A stretch of DNA of 45,515 nt from NCBI RefSeq assembly GCF_000003815.2, contig NC_049981.1, positions 6,613,801 through 6,659,315 on the forward strand, written 5' to 3'. Position numbers and translations under genes: made by a program. The DNA is from Branchiostoma floridae. Lineage: Eukaryota; Chordata; Leptocardii; Amphioxiformes; Branchiostomatidae. The notes beneath the pieces are model-generated. The model saw only the letters and a program-made list of their open reading frames with translations. It was not told the DNA's origin and did no database searches. Shown piece after piece: positions 22,244 through 27,520 of the stretch. Within the stretch, counting starts at the first letter, position 1. Each line of letters opens with the position of its first letter.

Positions 22244-22490
22244 GAAGATATTGATATAGATAGGTAGATCAAATCCACCACATCTTATGTTTACTTTTGC
22301 TCCTGCACCAGTTTTGTAGCGAAGTCTGCAAGTGAAATATTATTTGTCAAGAAAAAAACTAACTATATGCCGCTTTCACATGATGGTTCTTGTTGGGCTT
22401 ATTTAGATATTACTTCTTATTTTTCAGGAAGCAGTGACGCCATGCCCAATGATGGAGATATTATTACTCCGCGCCCAGCCATAATTTCAG
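1771..22490 (+). CDS. Chitin synthase, 3' portion (17 exons in phase)
   Basis: Membrane glycosyltransferase that polymerises UDP-N-acetylglucosamine into chitin. Exons: 1771-1918, 2762-2924, 3328-3458, 4020-4247, 5150-5237, 6398-6534, 15525-15599, 16782-16937, 18543-18679, 19034-19105, 19435-19533, 19744-19894, 20152-20205, 20569-20734, 21250-21412, 21990-22128, 22428 to at least 22490. All junctions are GT-AG and keep one frame. Diagnostic features are the ALLHPSEF and IYSVCNMTDRSWG segments followed by TRE (the animal chitin synthase WGTRE block), two SAM domains, and the C-terminal FWDTLRRECLDP / ELRNMW / MLYHRLRTMLHYIARLPYP block. The catalytic EDR and QRRRW motifs are not here, so the 5' half lies before base 1. 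The 3' end runs into an assembly gap. A Polinton-like element sits in the 9-kb intron between 6534 and 15525 and leaves the reading frame untouched. Confidence 0.9.
2762..3458 (+). CDS. Chitin synthase exons 2-3: Cys-rich, SAM/pointed-like insert
   Basis: Exons 2762-2924 and 3328-3458 encode a Cys-rich start (CLECLSSYCDDCKMLDC), then about 75 residues with the spacing of a SAM/pointed domain (DWTPGNVTTWI, then FGRYEDGFQLSLATKNEM). The donors are GTAAGT and GTATGT. The insert lies between two membrane segments where standard chitin synthases have only a short loop. The domain call is pattern-based and moderate; the exon calls rest on splice sites and phase. Confidence 0.7.
4020..4247 (+). CDS. 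Chitin synthase exon 4: paired membrane helices and WG(TRE) motif
   Basis: This exon carries the most diagnostic part of the gene in the window. A proline-rich start (APTPSAPPT) leads to two hydrophobic segments (VIYFLGLAVLYVITALL, then LVYGFVYLLSLPSGYILLII) separated by HPSEF. It ends in YSVCNMTDRSWG. The next exon supplies TRE, completing the conserved family motif. Donor GTATGT at 4248. Confidence 0.92.
4302..4512. mobile_element. Small MITE with GGCTTA...TAAGCC ends
   Basis: An intronic 210-bp element. Its left end TTAGGCTTAGGTCCCAATTC pairs with the reverse complement of its right end (GAAATGGGACTTAAGCCTAA). A second, left-truncated copy at about 16430-16586 shares the internal AGGCAAGAAAACA and GAGCATAATTTGTG segments. 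No target duplication is clear and there is no ORF. Confidence 0.6.
4650..4895 (+). mobile_element. tRNA-derived SINE
   Basis: A clear pol III B-box, GGGTTCGAATCC, lies at about 4694-4705. A loose A-box-like stretch (TTCAATTAGG) sits about 30-40 bp upstream. A non-tRNA body follows and ends in simple ACCATTACCTTTACC sequence. Both exact ends are uncertain. Confidence 0.5.
5150..6534 (+). CDS. Chitin synthase exons 5-6: TRE, cysteines, acidic linker
   Basis: Exon 5150-5237 starts G|GC ACC CGT GAG, completing WGTRE, and continues GFLETLSNILKKICV. Exon 6398-6534 starts VCCQKD, a possible palmitoylation-type Cys cluster by the membrane (inference), and runs into a strongly acidic tail (FEDDEESEFFDDLDDDG). 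The donors are GTAAGT and GTAAGG. The next in-phase exon lies 9 kb downstream, past the inserted element. Confidence 0.85.
5370..5750. repeat. Inverted repeat (hairpin) in intron
   Basis: Arms 5427-5486 and 5639-5698 are nearly identical reverse complements: about 60 bp with one clear mismatch. Weaker homology extends outward to about 5370 and 5750 (AATCTCCA / TGGAGATTA). The spacer is 152 bp. It looks like two head-to-head copies of one short interspersed repeat. Confidence 0.75.
6750..7218 (+). repeat. Left terminal inverted repeat of Polinton-like element
   Basis: Matches the reverse complement of 13722-14196. It contains a 30-bp near-perfect palindrome at 6878-6907 (arms TTAGATTGAATA / TATTCAATCTAA) and an AGGTGCA...TGCACCT pair at about 6800-6829. 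Part of the inner end reappears, more diverged, just inside both TIRs, suggesting internal subrepeats of about 80 bp. Confidence 0.85.
7467..7889 (-). CDS. Small acidic protein with possible chromo-like C-terminus (Polinton-like element)
   Basis: An intact ORF of 140 codons, transcribed divergently from the polymerase gene. The first Met is at 7889; an alternative Met at 7841 would leave a 95-bp intergenic region instead of 47 bp. The N-terminal half is very acidic (EEDSEEDLQETD, then EEEDDNEDDMEDEEEW). The C-terminal 55 residues (YYLVEF ... YNTKWVSEQNLL) loosely resemble a chromo-type fold, a domain also found at the end of Polinton integrases. No integrase core is present. I do not recognise the protein. 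It is the only unbroken gene in the element. The chromo assignment is inference with low confidence. Confidence 0.5.
   Translation of the reverse strand: MRYFFADFKITQCQNNMSVSDIRYKRQKQTDEEDSEEDLQETDYQSDGSVTSSQEEEDDNEDDMEDEEEWTLYRDYNTVPRPRNEGEVPQHVIKETKRFGRTYYLVEFVVAPYRCMKVVYNTKWVSEQNLLKDHGYIVLH
7937..8635 (+). CDS. C2H2 zinc-finger N-terminal segment of the PolB gene, cut off by a MITE
   Basis: Starts ATGGCGTTCCG at 7937. Three C2H2-type fingers lie in residues 1-90: CDQC...H...H, CGVC...H...H and CNVC. The third has lost a clean second His spacing (NQSVHNKH). A charged linker and a helical region (MYREKWQFIRTHFKRG) follow. The last 13 codons and the stop lie inside the MITE that begins at 8599, so this ORF ends artificially. 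Upstream of the MITE the protein runs in the frame that resumes at 9552. A DNA-binding role for the fingers is inferred. Confidence 0.75.
   Translation: MAFRCDQCDKVFQQKRSLKRHKQSVHSESPAYRCGVCKERFTRRDNLKRHEKQHASLNSFRHVCNVCGKIFARRDKLIENQSVHNKHSQTLSATSDLQENDVNSSTSESKSGVRKREDNDEDKKPSKQVRHHVASASERADLLQEDPLAILDDLVTPVEEEERGNAALIQMYREKWQFIRTHFKRGRKIQDEYNFRLHTTSIDELSSKAWAVFRDQNAAFNPQAPDLFLRLK
8599..9547 (+). mobile_element. piggyBac-type MITE, family 2, inserted in the PolB gene
   Basis: Flanked by TTAA at 8595-8598 and 9548-9551. It starts CCCTCAAGCACCCGACC and ends GAGGG. The copy at 39887-40858 starts CCCTCAAACACCCGAG and ends GGGTGCTTGAGGG, with the same interior. Internal features are three GGGGTCC(N)GGACCCC-type palindromes, the perfect palindrome GTTGCCATGGCAAC (8986-8999), a CCAAGATGGC motif (about 9173) and several TGACGTCA sites. 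No ORF. Confidence 0.85.
9552..13247 (+). pseudogene. Protein-primed-type family B DNA polymerase, Polinton-like, inactivated
   Basis: Domains in order: an OTU-like cysteine-protease-type segment (DNLCFFRC at about 9901, LYETHFSYI at about 10195); a zinc finger (CPKCGKKW ... H ... C, 10255-10317); exonuclease motifs Exo I (YDIE, about 10445), Exo II (FNTGKYD, about 10845) and Exo III (YNNKD, about 11237); polymerase motif A (DANALYLW, about 11557); an endonuclease-like stretch ending FHGC (about 11810); motif B (NSAYGK, about 12487); and motif C (DTDSAY, about 12781). Breaks: a frameshift near the T5C4 run at 10885-10893, a second near the G4 run at 11341-11344, and an in-frame TAA at 11823-11825 in the endonuclease-like motif. 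The 5' end is severed by a MITE. The long remaining frames with intact motif residues indicate recent inactivation. The stop is at 13245-13247. Confidence 0.88.
13248..13721 (+). other. 3' flank of the PolB gene inside the element, with poly(A) signal and (CA)n
   Basis: No gene. AATAAA at 13556-13561 is a candidate poly(A) signal about 310 bp after the polymerase stop. An interrupted (CA)n/(CACACATA) microsatellite fills about 13655-13722, at the inner edge of the right TIR. Confidence 0.5.
13722..14196 (-). repeat. Right terminal inverted repeat of Polinton-like element
   Basis: Reverse complement of 6750-7218, with about a dozen substitutions and small indels. It ends CCCCCTACTATACTACT and is followed by the AACATA target duplication at 14197-14202. 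Confidence 0.85.
14203..15524 (+). other. Intron remainder after the element, with two small imperfect duplications
   Basis: No gene seen. Units 14241-14328 and 14393-14479 both start GCAGGTGTGTAGCGGTTGT and end GCTTTGTAT, an old tandem duplication with a 152-bp period. Units 14993-15032 and 15035-15073 share GAAGCATGGAATTCTGATTG, with a 42-bp period. The rest is unremarkable intron. Confidence 0.6.
15525..16937 (+). CDS. Chitin synthase exons 7-8: polar linker and Arg/Ser-rich stretch
   Basis: Exon 15525-15599 encodes VNGAGPHEQDSAETNQATE; its donor GTAAGT begins at 15600. Exon 16782-16937 is GC-rich and encodes a basic Ser/Arg/Gly stretch (RRLGRQKSRGRGGRRASVPS, then SWGSRRSHSPARPS) before donor GTACGT. 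Together they form a disordered cytosolic linker between the WGTRE block and the SAM domains. The acidic-to-basic switch is notable. Phases agree with both neighbours. Confidence 0.78.
15885..15960 (+). mobile_element. Possible tRNA-like SINE relic
   Basis: TAGCTTAATTGG at about 15891 matches a pol III A-box (as in many tRNAs) and is followed by CCGAACGCTGGCGCTTC. No B-box follows, so this is at most a damaged SINE head. Confidence 0.25.
16430..16586. mobile_element. Truncated copy of the GGCTTA...TAAGCC MITE
   Basis: Shares AGGCTTAAAATATGATAAGA, AGGCAAGAAAACA, GAGCATAATTTGTGTAAT and the end GGAAATGGGACCTAAGCC with the element at 4302-4512. The left end is partly lost. About 130 bp of CCAACC-rich low-complexity sequence follow (16590-16720). 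Confidence 0.55.
17459..17663. mobile_element. Harbinger-like MITE with TTA target duplication
   Basis: Starts TACCCCTGTCACATT and ends AATGTGACAGGGTCAGGGGTA. It is flanked by TTA at 17456-17458 and 17664-17666, so it is 205 bp with imperfect TIRs and a 3-bp duplication of the PIF/Harbinger TWA type. No ORF. Confidence 0.65.
17670..18175 (-). pseudogene. LINE reverse transcriptase 3'-end relic
   Basis: Read on the minus strand, the segment near 18060-18140 gives RILRWLEHFL, an in-frame stop, then MGENRTAKKILGW. The segment near 17830-17880 gives SERRKGGRPRMKWREIEE. These match the pattern found at the C-terminus of non-LTR reverse transcriptases (RWLGHVLRM...W...GRPR..W). Stops and a frame change between the parts show it is dead. 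It lies antisense in the chitin synthase intron. Confidence 0.6.
18543..19533 (+). CDS. Chitin synthase exons 9-11: first SAM domain
   Basis: Exons 18543-18679, 19034-19105 and 19435-19533. After a Ser/Gly-rich lead, the chain FDWLPYHWPEKLK, then KYEKKFRENGFKNTTFISGM, then DLQAIGINNDVHRDILMKKI has the helix spacing and the DLQ.IGI...H...I signature of a SAM domain of about 65 residues. Two of the junctions are phase 0. SAM domains mediate protein-protein assembly; the partner is unknown. Confidence 0.85.
19744..20205 (+). CDS. Chitin synthase exons 12-13: second SAM domain
   Basis: Exons 19744-19894 and 20152-20205. The domain runs CREWLYSIELDQYIKNFENY, MASLRSMDITKLLKDLKI, then HINRISNAIARM, a second SAM repeat directly after the first. 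The donor of exon 13 is read as GTAGGT at 20206, because the alternative GTAGCA at 20210 would put the next exon out of frame. Confidence 0.85.
20401..20421 (+). CDS. Candidate 21-nt cassette microexon of chitin synthase
   Basis: Between exons 13 and 14, the sequence ...TTTCAGAATCAG|TTCCCCTGTGTCGACATACA T|GTAAGT gives a 21-nt exon with a strong donor. Inclusion adds seven codons (FPLCRHT) in phase 1 and keeps the frame; skipping also keeps it. Using the AG six bases upstream would create a TAA at the junction. No transcript evidence is available here. Confidence 0.35.
20569..22128 (+). CDS. Chitin synthase exons 14-16: C-terminal membrane block
   Basis: Exons 20569-20734, 21250-21412 and 21990-22128. 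They read VKTRVMQQDDGRTREFTFWD then TLRRECLDP; ELRNMWLGVLLIINVLWITI, an extracytosolic loop, and LSLLSLLVFGLLQ; then FIQFLAMLYHRLRTMLHYIA then RLPYP. This is the conserved FW..L...CL.P / LRN / MLxHR..T..H..A block of animal chitin synthases, with two transmembrane helices and a re-entrant amphipathic end. Confidence 0.9.
21495..21600 (+). repeat. Relic duplication of exon 15's 3' end and splice donor
   Basis: ACCCTCTTAGTCT at about 21501 repeats the exon sequence at about 21369. GGTGCTCGGTTTGGTACAGG then TAAGC at about 21569-21593 repeats GGTGTTCGGTCTGCTACAGG then TAAGC at about 21394-21418. Between the two parts lies a GAGTTCGAACCCC B-box-like stretch, perhaps a SINE insertion. Confidence 0.6.
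22148..22241. repeat. Compound microsatellite poly-C / (TC)n / (TA)n
   Basis: A run of about 13 C, then about 24 TC repeats, then about 16 TA repeats, in the intron before the last visible exon. Such tracts often cause assembly breaks; the first gap lies 250 bp downstream. Confidence 0.95.
22428..22490 (+). CDS. Chitin synthase exon 17, running into assembly gap
   Basis: After TTATTTTTCAG the frame continues G|GA AGC AGT GAC, reading GSSDAMPNDGDIITPRPAII, a polar cytosolic tail. The N run begins at 22491, so the donor or stop is not visible. A candidate end lies just after the second gap: 24181-24228 reads PPSSAKYSGEKQNSS then TAA, but nothing proves it belongs to this gene. Confidence 0.6.
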
Positions 22491-22858
22491 NNNNNNNNNN
22501 NNNNNNNNNNNNNNNNNNNNNNNNNNNNNNNNNNNNNNNNNNNNNNNNNNNNNNNNNNNNNNNNNNNNNNNNNNNNNNNNNNNNNNNNNNNNNNNNNNNN
22601 NNNNNNNNNNNNNNNNNNNNNNNNNNNNNNNNNNNNNNNNNNNNNNNNNNNNNNNNNNNNNNNNNNNNNNNNNNNNNNNNNNNNNNNNNNNNNNNNNNNN
22701 NNNNNNNNNNNNNNNNNNNNNNNNNNNNNNNNNNNNNNNNNNNNNNNNNNNNNNNNNNNNNNNNNNNNNNNNNNNNNNNNNNNNNNNNNNNNNNNNNNNN
22801 NNNNNNNNNNNNNNNNNNNNNNNNNNNNNNNNNNNNNNNNNNNNNNNNNNNNNNNNNN
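22491..22858. other. Assembly gap (N run, 368 bp)
   Basis: Run of N. The length may be an estimate. Confidence 0.99.
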
Positions 22859-23792
22859 TTGGGGGGGGGGGGGAAAACCGGGGGGTTTTTATTTTTGAGG
22901 CCCCCCCCCCTCTTTTGGGTATTTTTTTTAAAAAAACGGGGGCTTTTTTTGGGTTGGGATTCCCCCCAAAAATTTTGGCCAGGGGAAGGGGTTTGTGCCT
23001 TATCGAGTTTTATAATTCCTGAATTTTTTATATCATTATGACGTAATATGACGTAATTATGACGTCATTTATTGATATTTTTGGCTAAAACAAGGAATTT
23101 CCATAATACCTAAATATCTCACTCAAAAAGTTACCAATAAAGGTTTCTTATTAATATCTAAGTGTTATAAGACTTCTGTTGTGAAAAGCCGACGCAACGA
23201 CGTCAAAATGACGTCATAGAATGACGTCATCTGTAGTTTAGCTATCCGCCATCTTAGATTATCAACCTTAAATTCTTTAAGATACATTTTTTCAACATAT
23301 AACACTAAATCCCCATGGAAATGGATTAAAAACGTTCACATGAATGTTTTCTGTAAGAAAATATCACATAGTGATGAAATCTGAGTGAAAATAAGCTTGT
23401 TATACTTTAAATCATGATATTGTCGGCCATCTTGGATTTTGACCAATTACGTCATCTCATTAGCATGATTTATGAATATTTAATCATAAATGTCTAACTA
23501 AGATGTGTTAGATATTAAAGATATATCAAAAGAAGTTTAGTTTAGCAAACAAATCTTGAAATCCCATTGTTTAAACCAAAATTAGTGATTTTTGTAAAAT
23601 TTGCCTTTCAGAAACCCGTTGCCATGGCAACACGAAAAATAATAAACTTACGAAATATTTTTCAGATTGTTGCCAACAATATTTTAGGAAAACTCACCAA
23701 GTTTGGTTGTTCTAGCACAAGCCGTTTGGGAGCTATAGGAGGTCAAAGTCGGCGCGGGCGATTTTAGCCCCCCCCCCCCAGTCTGGATAGGG
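22859..23792 (+). mobile_element. piggyBac-type MITE, family 1, copy 2
   Basis: Ends CCCAGTCTGGATAGGG followed by TTAA at 23793-23796. It aligns with the reverse complement of 1-884, including the GTTGCCATGGCAAC palindrome (23618-23631). Its left end is lost in the gap, and 22859-22990 is poor sequence with inflated homopolymers. Confidence 0.75.
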
Positions 23793-24019
23793 TTAAAATA
23801 TTACAAAATAGCAAGTCTTTTATTTTTGGGTGGAAGCGTGTCCAAACGTGTAGTCGAACATTTTTATTGTGTTCATTAAATAAAATCTGTATAAAACGAT
23901 GAGGTGAAGTATGAAACGATGGTGTTTCGTGTAGAGTGCAAACATAAAATGAAAATGATCAAACATAACATCTTACATATTACATAAGTAATATCTTAGT
24001 TTCATTCTTAAAAAAATAT

Positions 24020-24180
24020 NNNNNNNNNNNNNNNNNNNNNNNNNNNNNNNNNNNNNNNNNNNNNNNNNNNNNNNNNNNNNNNNNNNNNNNNNNNNNNNNN
24101 NNNNNNNNNNNNNNNNNNNNNNNNNNNNNNNNNNNNNNNNNNNNNNNNNNNNNNNNNNNNNNNNNNNNNNNNNNNNNNNN
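24020..24180. other. Assembly gap (N run, 161 bp)
   Basis: Run of N. Sequence on both sides is single-copy as far as can be seen. Confidence 0.99.
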
Positions 24181-24429
24181 CCACCTTCATCAGCTAAATA
24201 TAGTGGTGAGAAGCAGAACTCCAGTTAAAAGCTGTGACGAAGGTATCTGAGAGACATCGAGCAATGTAAGTACCTGCTGGTTGTGTAATAAGAATTCACC
24301 TTCATCCTATATTCTACCAACCTGATGAAACTACTTTAGGACAATAAGAAAAGCCCATAGGGTATACATGATTGTGTGTTAATGGCGAAAAAAGAAAATT
24401 TACAAATGATTTCATAAACTATATATTAC

Positions 24430-24574
24430 CAGCATGTTCGATCTCTATGACGTCAGCCTTGCCATTTCCGGTGGCCTTGGTCTGCATCGCACGGGACGAT
24501 GGGTAAGGTAGCCGCGCCAGGTAATGTAGAAGAGTACGGATCCGGTGATACAGCATGGTAAGGAACTAAAGCAG
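24430..24574 (-). pseudogene. Isolated chitin synthase paralogue exon with in-frame TAG
   Basis: On the minus strand, after a TTGTTCAG acceptor, the sequence reads LL, stop, then FLTMLYHRIRTLLHYLARLP then YPSSRAMQTK, ending ADVIEIEHA before a GTAATA donor. This corresponds codon for codon to exon 16 of the plus-strand gene (MLYHRLRTMLHYIARLPYP...). The TAG occupies the position of a Gln codon there. An alternative acceptor right after the TAG (TTTAG) would avoid the stop. No upstream partner exons were found to the right within 2 kb, so this looks like a fragment of an inverted paralogue. Confidence 0.7.
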
Positions 24575-24663
24575 CTGAACAACATATGTGGTAGGGTAAC
24601 GTTAACATTGAATAATAGATAAAACTTTCTTCTGTCACAGAGTTAGGTTTCAGTAAATGTTAG

Positions 24664-24835
24664 TTTGGTAGTAAAAGTTGCCGAGTGCCTCAAAATTCCC
24701 CCCACTGGTCAGAATAGTGTTAGTGCTAAACGTGGTCCTTCTACTGTTTTGCATAAATTATGATAATAAACTGAAATAATAAACACCTTAACATGTCAAC
24801 ACATTCCATGGACACACATTTGTCAAACAAAATAT
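24664..24835 (-). mobile_element. Fragment of piggyBac-type MITE family 2
   Basis: CCTCAAAATTCCCC, CTAAACGTGGTCCTTCT, TTGCATAAATTATGATAAT and CACCTTAACAT occur in the same order as at 40590-40710. Both termini are missing. Confidence 0.65.
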
Positions 24836-26430
24836 GGAAAAAAAAATAGACAATCTACCAAACACTAGAAGCGACAGCAGCTTGGGCGGGTTGGTGTCTG
24901 TACTATCCCAAAAGCGCTTTTAGGATAGAAGCACTCCTGGGATAGGCCTGCATCCTAAATGTGCTTCTTCTAAGACCCTGTTCACATGAAAAAATTGCAA
25001 GTGAGTTAAACAAGGAATCCGATTGAAATTTTCTATCGGATTAAAAAAAATGTGTTCACATGAGTTTTATACAATCGGATTAAACTCAAACTTGCGACCG
25101 CGACCACACAATCGGATTAAACTCTTTACCGCGGCACGCGTCGTGTTTCCAACGACCACCGCGGGCACGCGTAGTTTTTCCAAAATGTTGCCAGACTACC
25201 TCATAATTTTGAAGGATGTAGCGACATCGATATTGATTATAACTTGAGAAATCGGCCGGCTTTAGTCACATTTTGACGCGTCGATGGTCCGTAACACACA
25301 CTGACGAATGTGGCGGCCTCTGGGTCATACGGGGTCATTGGGATAGTCTATTAGACTGGGAGTGGAAATGTTACGCGCGGTGTGATTATACTCTACATTT
25401 AACTATATAAAATGTATCTGTTGCAGAAGTTGCATAAATAAGGCAAACTGCTACCAAAACATTTGACTTCATCACGTATTTATCTGAAATAAAAGTCTGT
25501 GTTTCGTTTAAAAAAACTGCTCGCCCATGCTTGCATGCAGTGAAGTGACCCAAGCTCGAAATTTCTGTTTAGACACGCTTCCGACTGTTTTTCTCGTAGA
25601 ATATTTGCTTTTTTAGTGGTGTTGGGACATTGGCTCCAACAACAGGAGAGAAACTAAACCATACATGTTATTTTCATGGGCAATATTGCCAAAACTAACC
25701 AGTTGGTCTTCTGCCACACTGCCGATTTTTTTAAAGAACCGGTGCACATGTTCCGGCGAATCTTGCGGCGTCCGGTTGTTAACCATAGCGGTAAGATGAT
25801 TTTGCAAGCAAACTTGCCCATAAACTTCTTTTCTAATCCGTGTATCATACTTTTTTTGCCATGTTGTAGGTATGGTTGTATATCTAATGTCCACTGTACC
25901 CGTATGTATGACGTAAAAACCATGAAACAAGCCCGAATCCAATCCAAGTACTCTAAACCATCCGGGATATCCCAGACGCGCTTCTTTGTCGCCGTCAATC
26001 ATGATTGACAAGACCGCAAGCGGTGATTTTTTACGCCAAGGTTTCCATATTTGGTCCGACCTCGCGATCGCGAAACGCCGCGAGAGTCTACTTGCGAGAG
26101 TATAAAAAGTTCGACAAAACTTCTCTTGCGCTGAATGCTGGTTGATGTTGTCCAAATTCCACCACCCCAAGTAAGATCATTTTTTGTTGTCGTTGTTGTT
26201 GTTGTGTATGTATATTTCCTGGGAACAATTTGTGTATGATGCTCATGAGTACCTCTAGCAGAAGTCGGAATGGAGCTTGGAAATTTGATATTCATGTTTT
26301 TACTTTTTAGTTTTAGTAAATATTATAGGGGAGGGGGGCGGAGGCAATCTTAAACACTACACTACATCCATCTACAAGTTTTGCTTTTGTTTTCAAGTGC
26401 CGATAAGTAAAGCAGAGGCTGCTGCCCTGC
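24836..26430. other. Unassigned intergenic stretch
   Basis: No gene I can support. 24975-25130 has a TTCACATG / AATCCGATT repeated pattern (AATCGGATTAAA three times) that may be a decayed MITE. 25613-26170 is unusually open on the minus strand (185 codons) and partly open in other frames, but it matches nothing I recognise and its composition is not clearly coding. TATAAAAAG at 26101 with CpG-rich flanks and a CCCAAGTAAGAT donor-like site at 26166 could be a promoter and first exon on the plus strand. This is speculative. Confidence 0.35.
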
Positions 26431-26438
26431 TATACTAC

Positions 26439-26625
26439 CTGGACAGGGATAAACAAAGGCCCCGCGGCACCGACTTGAGGCATGACACTGTCAGCCCAGG
26501 AACATAACAATGTTTCATTTGGCCTCAAGGAGTCAAGTGTGGAGTCCAACGCCAGACCCTGAACTTCCAGCGCAAGGCCAGGAGAAAAAATATTGGCCCA
26601 GTCATCTATCCAAGACATCTTGTTT
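26439..26625 (-). CDS. Candidate exon of unknown gene
   Basis: On the minus strand, TCTTATTTCAG precedes AAACAAGATGTCTTGG. An open frame MSWIDDWANIFSPGLALEVQ continues to PLFIPVQ before a GTAGTA donor-like site. It has 187 nt with plausible splice signals on both sides, but I recognise no family. It lies just downstream of the sulfotransferase 3' end on the same strand. Confidence 0.2.
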
Positions 26626-27407
26626 CTGAAATAAGAGCATAGAGGAACTAAATGAGATAAATATATCTGCAACAGTCATTTTAGTTAGTGATAAAATTTC
26701 TCAAAGCCCTGTCGTACTGTATGGTAACTTTTATTTCTATTTCATGGCTTAATGGATAAATCTATTTATTAGGCAAAGAAAAGCTAACAAATCTTATGAT
26801 AAAAGTTATAATATAATATTTTTTGCAAGTTAATGCACAGAGGTAATTGCACACAGCTGAATACAATATGAATACAGTGTACACAGATAATGGGATATTT
26901 ATCAAACTTTATTCCGTCCAGATTAAACACTATTTTGTCCTTTTATTCCCACTATATGATTTTTATCGATCTAATTGTGCATGGAAGACACAGAAAGCAC
27001 TTCTCAATAGTGCATTGCATCCAAACTCGAGCACTTCGTAAAGGCAAAGATCACTGCTGACAGCACTAGTACTAATAAAGAAAGTTTTGGACTAAGCTAT
27101 GCTGCGTTCACACATAAATAAAATGGGTCCACACGGTTGATGATAGCTTCTATGGAACACTGACATTATAAAAAAAAAGAATCGTTAAGTGATACCTTTT
27201 ATAATGTTGATACTTTTAAGGCATATTGCTGTATTGAGTTGAACAACAGCTCATGGAACCAAATCGGACTGTTTTATTACGGATTGCCTTCAAAATTGAG
27301 ATATAAACTTGATTTTTTTTTATCTGCCAGGAATATAAGAACAATAAAACTATCATAATCTTGAAACAGAAATTCTGCCAACTACATGTTTATCCAATCT
27401 GTAAAAT

Positions 27408-27520
27408 CTATTCTTCGTCTTCAAAAGTGAGATCTGTTCCCGCCATTTTCTCACTGTGAAAAGCCTCGAATGTCTCCAGCTGCTGCGGAGAGAACCAGTT
27501 CCTCCAGTCACCAACCTGTC
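27408..27520 (-). CDS. Sulfotransferase exon 6 (last)
   Basis: After CTCCCCACAG it reads (G)QVGDWRNWFSPQQLETFEA, FHSEKMAGTDLTFEDEE and TAG. It completes the RKGxVGDW motif across the junction, and its acceptor region is duplicated just upstream (27628-27731). Confidence 0.92.

Noticed and set aside
22367-23041. Long plus-strand ORF across the gap
   Set aside because: It exists only because N bases carry no stop codons; the right side is MITE sequence.
25613-26170. 185-codon minus-strand gene
   Set aside because: Matches no family I know, other frames are also open, and no splice or promoter support was found; left as unassigned.
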